Source of the DNA: an uncultured Sulfitobacter sp.
GTDB lineage: Bacteria; Pseudomonadota; Alphaproteobacteria; Rhodobacterales; Rhodobacteraceae
NCBI RefSeq assembly: GCF_947502895.1
Contig: NZ_CANNBM010000001.1
Coordinates: forward strand, 1,577,423-1,641,422
DNA length: 64,000 nucleotides
Direction of reading: 5' to 3'
Part shown: positions 61,649 to 64,000 of the stretch, one piece after another
How the letters are laid out: each line of letters starts with the position of its first letter
How positions within the stretch are numbered: the first letter of the stretch is position 1
Notes under the pieces: generated by a model
Told to the model about the DNA's origin: nothing
What the model saw: only the letters and a program-made list of their open reading frames with translations
The model's database searches: none
Made by a program: the position numbers and the translations under genes

Positions 61649-62554
61649 ATGGCCATGCGCTGGACCAATACGCTGAAAGAGTCCGATGTGACGGACGAAG
61701 CTACATTCCTCAACCGTCGTCAGTTAATGGGCGGTGCTGCTGCTGGTTTGGGGCTGGCGAGCATAGGCGGCGGCGTTGCGGCGGCCGAGGGGCTGACGCC
61801 AAGCAGCTATGACGACATCACCCAGTACAACAACTATTACGAGTTCGGTACAGGCAAGGATGATCCAGCCCGTTACGCGCACCAGCTGACCACTGCGCCC
61901 TGGACGATAAAGATTGACGGTCTGGTAGACAAACCCGGTGACTACGCCTTTGACGATATTATGGCCGCCATGACGATTGAGGAACGCATCTACCGCTTCC
62001 GCTGCGTCGAGGCATGGTCGATGGTGATCCCGTGGAACGGGTTTGAGCTGGCTGATCTGCTGGATATGGCGGGGGTTCAATCGGGTGCAAAATACGTGGC
62101 CTTCGAGACGGCCCTGCGTCCTGACGAGATGCCGGGCGTGAAGTACCCTGTGCTGGACTGGCCCTATGTAGAGGGTCTGCGGCTGGATGAGGCGGTGCAT
62201 CCGTTGACGATGATGGCGACAGGTATCTACGGCAAAGACATCCCCAACCAGAATGGCGCCCCGCTGCGACTGGTGGTGCCGTGGAAATACGGATTTAAAT
62301 CCATCAAGTCGGTCGTGCGGATCACGCTGACCGACAAGCAGCCGCCCACAAGTTGGAACAAGGCAAATGCGCGTGAGTACGGGTTCTATAGTAATGTGAA
62401 CCCAGAGGTTAATCACCCACGCTGGTCACAAGCGTCCGAGCGGGTCATCGGCGGCGGGTTGTTCTCCAAGCGGATTCCCACGTTGATGATGAACGGATAC
62501 GAGGCCGAGGTCGGCAGTCTGTATGCGGGTATGGACCTGAGCAAAGACATATAA
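61649..62554 (+). CDS. msrP: Methionine sulfoxide reductase catalytic subunit MsrP (YedY)
   Basis: MsrP is a molybdopterin enzyme that repairs methionine sulfoxide in periplasmic proteins. The 301-residue protein has a twin-arginine signal (NRRQLMGGAAAGLGLA, residues about 22-37), and the Moco-binding cysteine Cys119 in RFRCVEAWSMVIPWNGFELADLL. It also has APLRLVVPWKYGFKSIKS and FYSNVNPEVNHPRWSQASER. AAGGAG lies 8 bases upstream. The partner heme subunit msrQ follows after a hairpin. Electrons arrive from the inner-membrane MsrQ. Confidence 0.97.
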   Translation: MAMRWTNTLKESDVTDEATFLNRRQLMGGAAAGLGLASIGGGVAAAEGLTPSSYDDITQYNNYYEFGTGKDDPARYAHQLTTAPWTIKIDGLVDKPGDYAFDDIMAAMTIEERIYRFRCVEAWSMVIPWNGFELADLLDMAGVQSGAKYVAFETALRPDEMPGVKYPVLDWPYVEGLRLDEAVHPLTMMATGIYGKDIPNQNGAPLRLVVPWKYGFKSIKSVVRITLTDKQPPTSWNKANAREYGFYSNVNPEVNHPRWSQASERVIGGGLFSKRIPTLMMNGYEAEVGSLYAGMDLSKDI

Positions 62555-62571
62555 GAGTAGTATATAGAGAG

Positions 62572-62603
62572 AAGGCCGGAGCGTGAGATGCTCCGGCCTT
62601 TTG
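62572..62603 (+). terminator. Terminator or attenuator between msrP and msrQ
   Basis: AAGGCCGGAGC (62572-62582) pairs perfectly with GCTCCGGCCTT (62590-62600) and continues into a T-run. It shares the stem GGCCGGAGC with the clpB terminator. It would stop or reduce transcription before msrQ. Confidence 0.8.
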
Positions 62604-62628
62604 TTTGTAAGGCAGTAGGGACGTGCGC

Positions 62629-63231
62629 ATGAGTGGTTATGTAGACAAGATTAATGGTGCTGCGCGCCGCGTGCCGACTTGGGTTGTCTATATACTGTCT
62701 CTATTGCCTGTGCCGTGGCTGCTGTATCTCGCGCAGACGGGCGGCCTTGGGCGTGAGCCTATCAAGGCGTTGGAGCATGAGTTGGGCGAGATTGCTCTGC
62801 AATTGCTTATCATTGGGCTGTGCATCACACCGCTGCGCCAGTATCTCGGGCTGAACCTGCTAAAATTCCGCCGCACTTTTGGTCTGTTGGCCTTTACCTA
62901 TGTGGCGCTGCATCTGCTGGTCTGGGTTGTGTTGGATATGAGCCTGCTCTGGGGGCAGATGTGGGCGGATATCTGGAAGCGTCCTTATATCACCATTGGC
63001 ATGGCGGGTTTTGTGGCGCTGCTGCCCTTGGCGATTACCTCGAACAATATGTCTATTCGCAAGATGGGTGCCGCTGCATGGCGCAAGCTGCACAAGCTGA
63101 CCTATGTGGCCGTGATACTGGGGGGGATACATTACCTCTGGTTGGTCAAAGGCATCCAGTTCGAGCCGATCATCTATATGGCTGTGATCCTCGGCTTGAT
63201 TGCGCTGCGGTATAAACGACTGCTGAAGTAA
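62629..63231 (+). CDS. msrQ: Heme-binding membrane subunit MsrQ (YedZ)
   Basis: MsrQ is the inner-membrane b-type cytochrome that passes electrons to MsrP. The 200-residue protein has about six hydrophobic helices, and family marks: LLIIGLCITPLRQYLG, RRTFGLLAFTYVALHLLVW (heme His), WRKLHKLTYVAVILGGIHYLWL with two more His. The ATG at 62629 has AGGG 8 bases upstream; the GTG at 62623 is closer to it and less likely. It has its own weak hairpin leader because of the terminator in front. Confidence 0.95.
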   Translation: MSGYVDKINGAARRVPTWVVYILSLLPVPWLLYLAQTGGLGREPIKALEHELGEIALQLLIIGLCITPLRQYLGLNLLKFRRTFGLLAFTYVALHLLVWVVLDMSLLWGQMWADIWKRPYITIGMAGFVALLPLAITSNNMSIRKMGAAAWRKLHKLTYVAVILGGIHYLWLVKGIQFEPIIYMAVILGLIALRYKRLLK

Positions 63232-63346
63232 CATCCCGCGATAGGCCTTCGGTATCCGGAGGGCTATCCCATGCAGTTACACAATACTTGTCCTTGTTAA
63301 GCCCAACGCGCGCTTTGGCAGCGTGCCCATTTGTTGGGGGGTAGGG

Positions 63347-63661
63347 ATGTCTGTAACGCCGCGCATCGTAGGGGCTGGGCCGATGCGGCAGTTGGCGCTG
63401 GGCATGCTGGTCTTTTGGAAGCATTGTTATGCGCAAGAGGCGGGGTGGGGAAAGCCGCTGACCAAGCTGGTAGCGTGTCGCTGGCCTACTTGATCGGTGG
63501 GCATGTGTTTGTAGGGTTCGGTGCTGTGATAGGGCTGGGGGCATTACGGTCTGTGGCAACCGCGCAAAGTGCCGATGTTGTAGGGGTGGTGCAGATCGTT
63601 GGAGTTTGTCTGTGCCTCGATCGTGTTCAAAGGCCTGTTGGATGTGAACAGCACGGAATGA
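63347..63661 (+). pseudogene. Possible frameshifted remnant of a small membrane protein
   Basis: An ATG at 63347 opens a frame reading MRQLALGMLVFWKHCYAQ, closing soon after. A second frame continues with hydrophobic VSLAYLIGGHVFVGFGAVIG, and a third ends with ASIVFKGLLDVNSTE before TGA at 63659. Read together, the three pieces look like one membrane protein of about 100 residues broken by two frameshifts. I do not recognise it. This could also be chance, or sequencing error. Confidence 0.3.
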
Positions 63662-63755
63662 GAGCGACCATATCGATGATTCCCCGATTCCTGACAGTGA
63701 TTCACGCGAATAGACGGGGAAGAGCATCTGATTTGCCCTGAATCGGAGACCGGGT

Positions 63756-63932
63756 TGTGGGTAAATCTGTGGATAACACCAGATGTGGATATGGGGTGCC
63801 AATAGTTGACCTAAGGGAGGCGCAACAAAGCTGCGCAAAACACCATTCTAGCGCAATCACATTAGGCTAAATCGTTGAATTTACATAAAAATAGGAAAAA
63901 CGAGAAAAAAATGAAAATAGGTGAAAAATCTG
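63756..63932. other. DnaA-box cluster with adjacent AT-rich tract, possible replication origin
   Basis: Three same-orientation nonamers lie within 37 bases: TGTGGGTAA (63756-63764), TGTGGATAA (63768-63776, a perfect DnaA box) and TGTGGATAT (63784-63792). The region 63840-63932 is strongly A/T-rich. This is the layout of a bacterial origin, though no dnaA, hemE, rho or par gene is visible to confirm it. Confidence 0.4.
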
Positions 63933-63984
63933 CTTGCGGGTTCTGGGAAGTAACACTAGAACCCCCCTTACCGGAGACGCAGAG

Positions 63985-64000
63985 ATGCAGACCTGGGGCA
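63985..64000 (+). CDS. Start of a gene cut off by the window edge
   Basis: An ATG at 63985 opens MQTWG and runs off the window. GGAG lies 8 bases upstream, so this is probably a real start, but five codons are too few to identify the product. Confidence 0.4.

Noticed and set aside
63170..63838. 222-codon minus-strand frame at the right end
   Set aside because: Its product is low-complexity with no domain, and it overlaps msrQ antisense and the DnaA boxes.
63911..64000. ATG in the AT-rich tract opening a frame to the window edge
   Set aside because: It has no Shine-Dalgarno; the ATG at 63985 with GGAG upstream is a better start.
1..64000. Mobile elements, prophage, CRISPR arrays, rRNA or toxin-antitoxin genes
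   Set aside because: I found no transposase, integrase, phage gene, regularly spaced repeat array or rRNA sequence on either strand.

Overview
The window is a stretch of ordinary chromosome from an alphaproteobacterium of the order Rhodobacterales, most likely a marine Roseobacter-group member. The evidence is moderately high GC with GC-rich third codon positions, gene orders typical of the group (truB-rbfA, purH-lspA-DUF3035/BamF-M16-M16, mutL-rmuC), an RpoE-ChrR sigma/anti-sigma pair facing its target operon, a two-domain ALDH16 next to deoC, and a zinc-free L36. I saw no insertion sequence, prophage, integrase, CRISPR array, rRNA or toxin-antitoxin pair. There is one tRNA, tRNA-Val(GAC).

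Region by region. 0.1-3 kb (mostly minus): DUF1643 protein, truB, a secreted DUF2233 protein and rbfA. 3-6.7 kb: dapB, a small secreted protein, an SdhAF4-type (DUF1674) protein, rsmB and a PhnD-like binding protein with no signal peptide. 6.9-14 kb (plus): heparinase II/III, purH, lspA, a BamF-type lipoprotein and an active/inactive pair of M16 peptidases. 14-17.5 kb (minus): ALDH16 and deoC, a deoxyribose-phosphate to acetate route. 17.7-23.8 kb (plus): a rhodanese-like protein without its cysteine, a LysM membrane protein, mutL, rmuC and a Thr/Ser dehydratase. 23.8-29.9 kb: chrR and rpoE (minus), divergent from a tightly coupled five-gene operon (FAD oxidase, DUF1365, MFS, DUF3833, SDR) that resembles the singlet-oxygen/sigma-E lipid-modification operon of Rhodobacter. 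30-35.6 kb: GST, histidine phosphatase, an orphan molybdenum formate dehydrogenase alpha subunit and an N-carbamoyl-amino-acid/allantoate-type amidase. 35.8-48.1 kb: a hybrid kinase and response regulator (minus), divergent from a branched-chain-type ABC importer cluster flanked by two CoA ligases and carrying two uncharacterised small genes. 48.2-64 kb: a lone FbpB-type permease, YghU, a secreted protein, rpmJ, tRNA-Val, an N-formylglutamate amidohydrolase, DNA polymerase IV, NUDIX, pyrF, a small unknown, clpB behind a clear RpoH-type promoter, a 443-residue unknown, a fasciclin protein, msrP and msrQ. The last 0.75 kb has no intact gene but holds a cluster of three DnaA boxes beside an AT-rich tract.

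Taken together the content is housekeeping (translation, cell wall/lipoprotein export, purine and pyrimidine synthesis, mismatch repair) plus oxidative and heat stress functions (RpoE-ChrR, MsrPQ, ClpB, GSTs) and one specialised organic-acid uptake and CoA-activation cluster with its own two-component system. I did not find a clearly new system. The best leads are the divergent sigma-E control region, the ABC/CoA-ligase cluster with its accessory genes, an intergenic repeat family, and the origin-like sequence at the right end. Start codons were chosen from Shine-Dalgarno placement and overlap with upstream stops; several are GTG or TTG.
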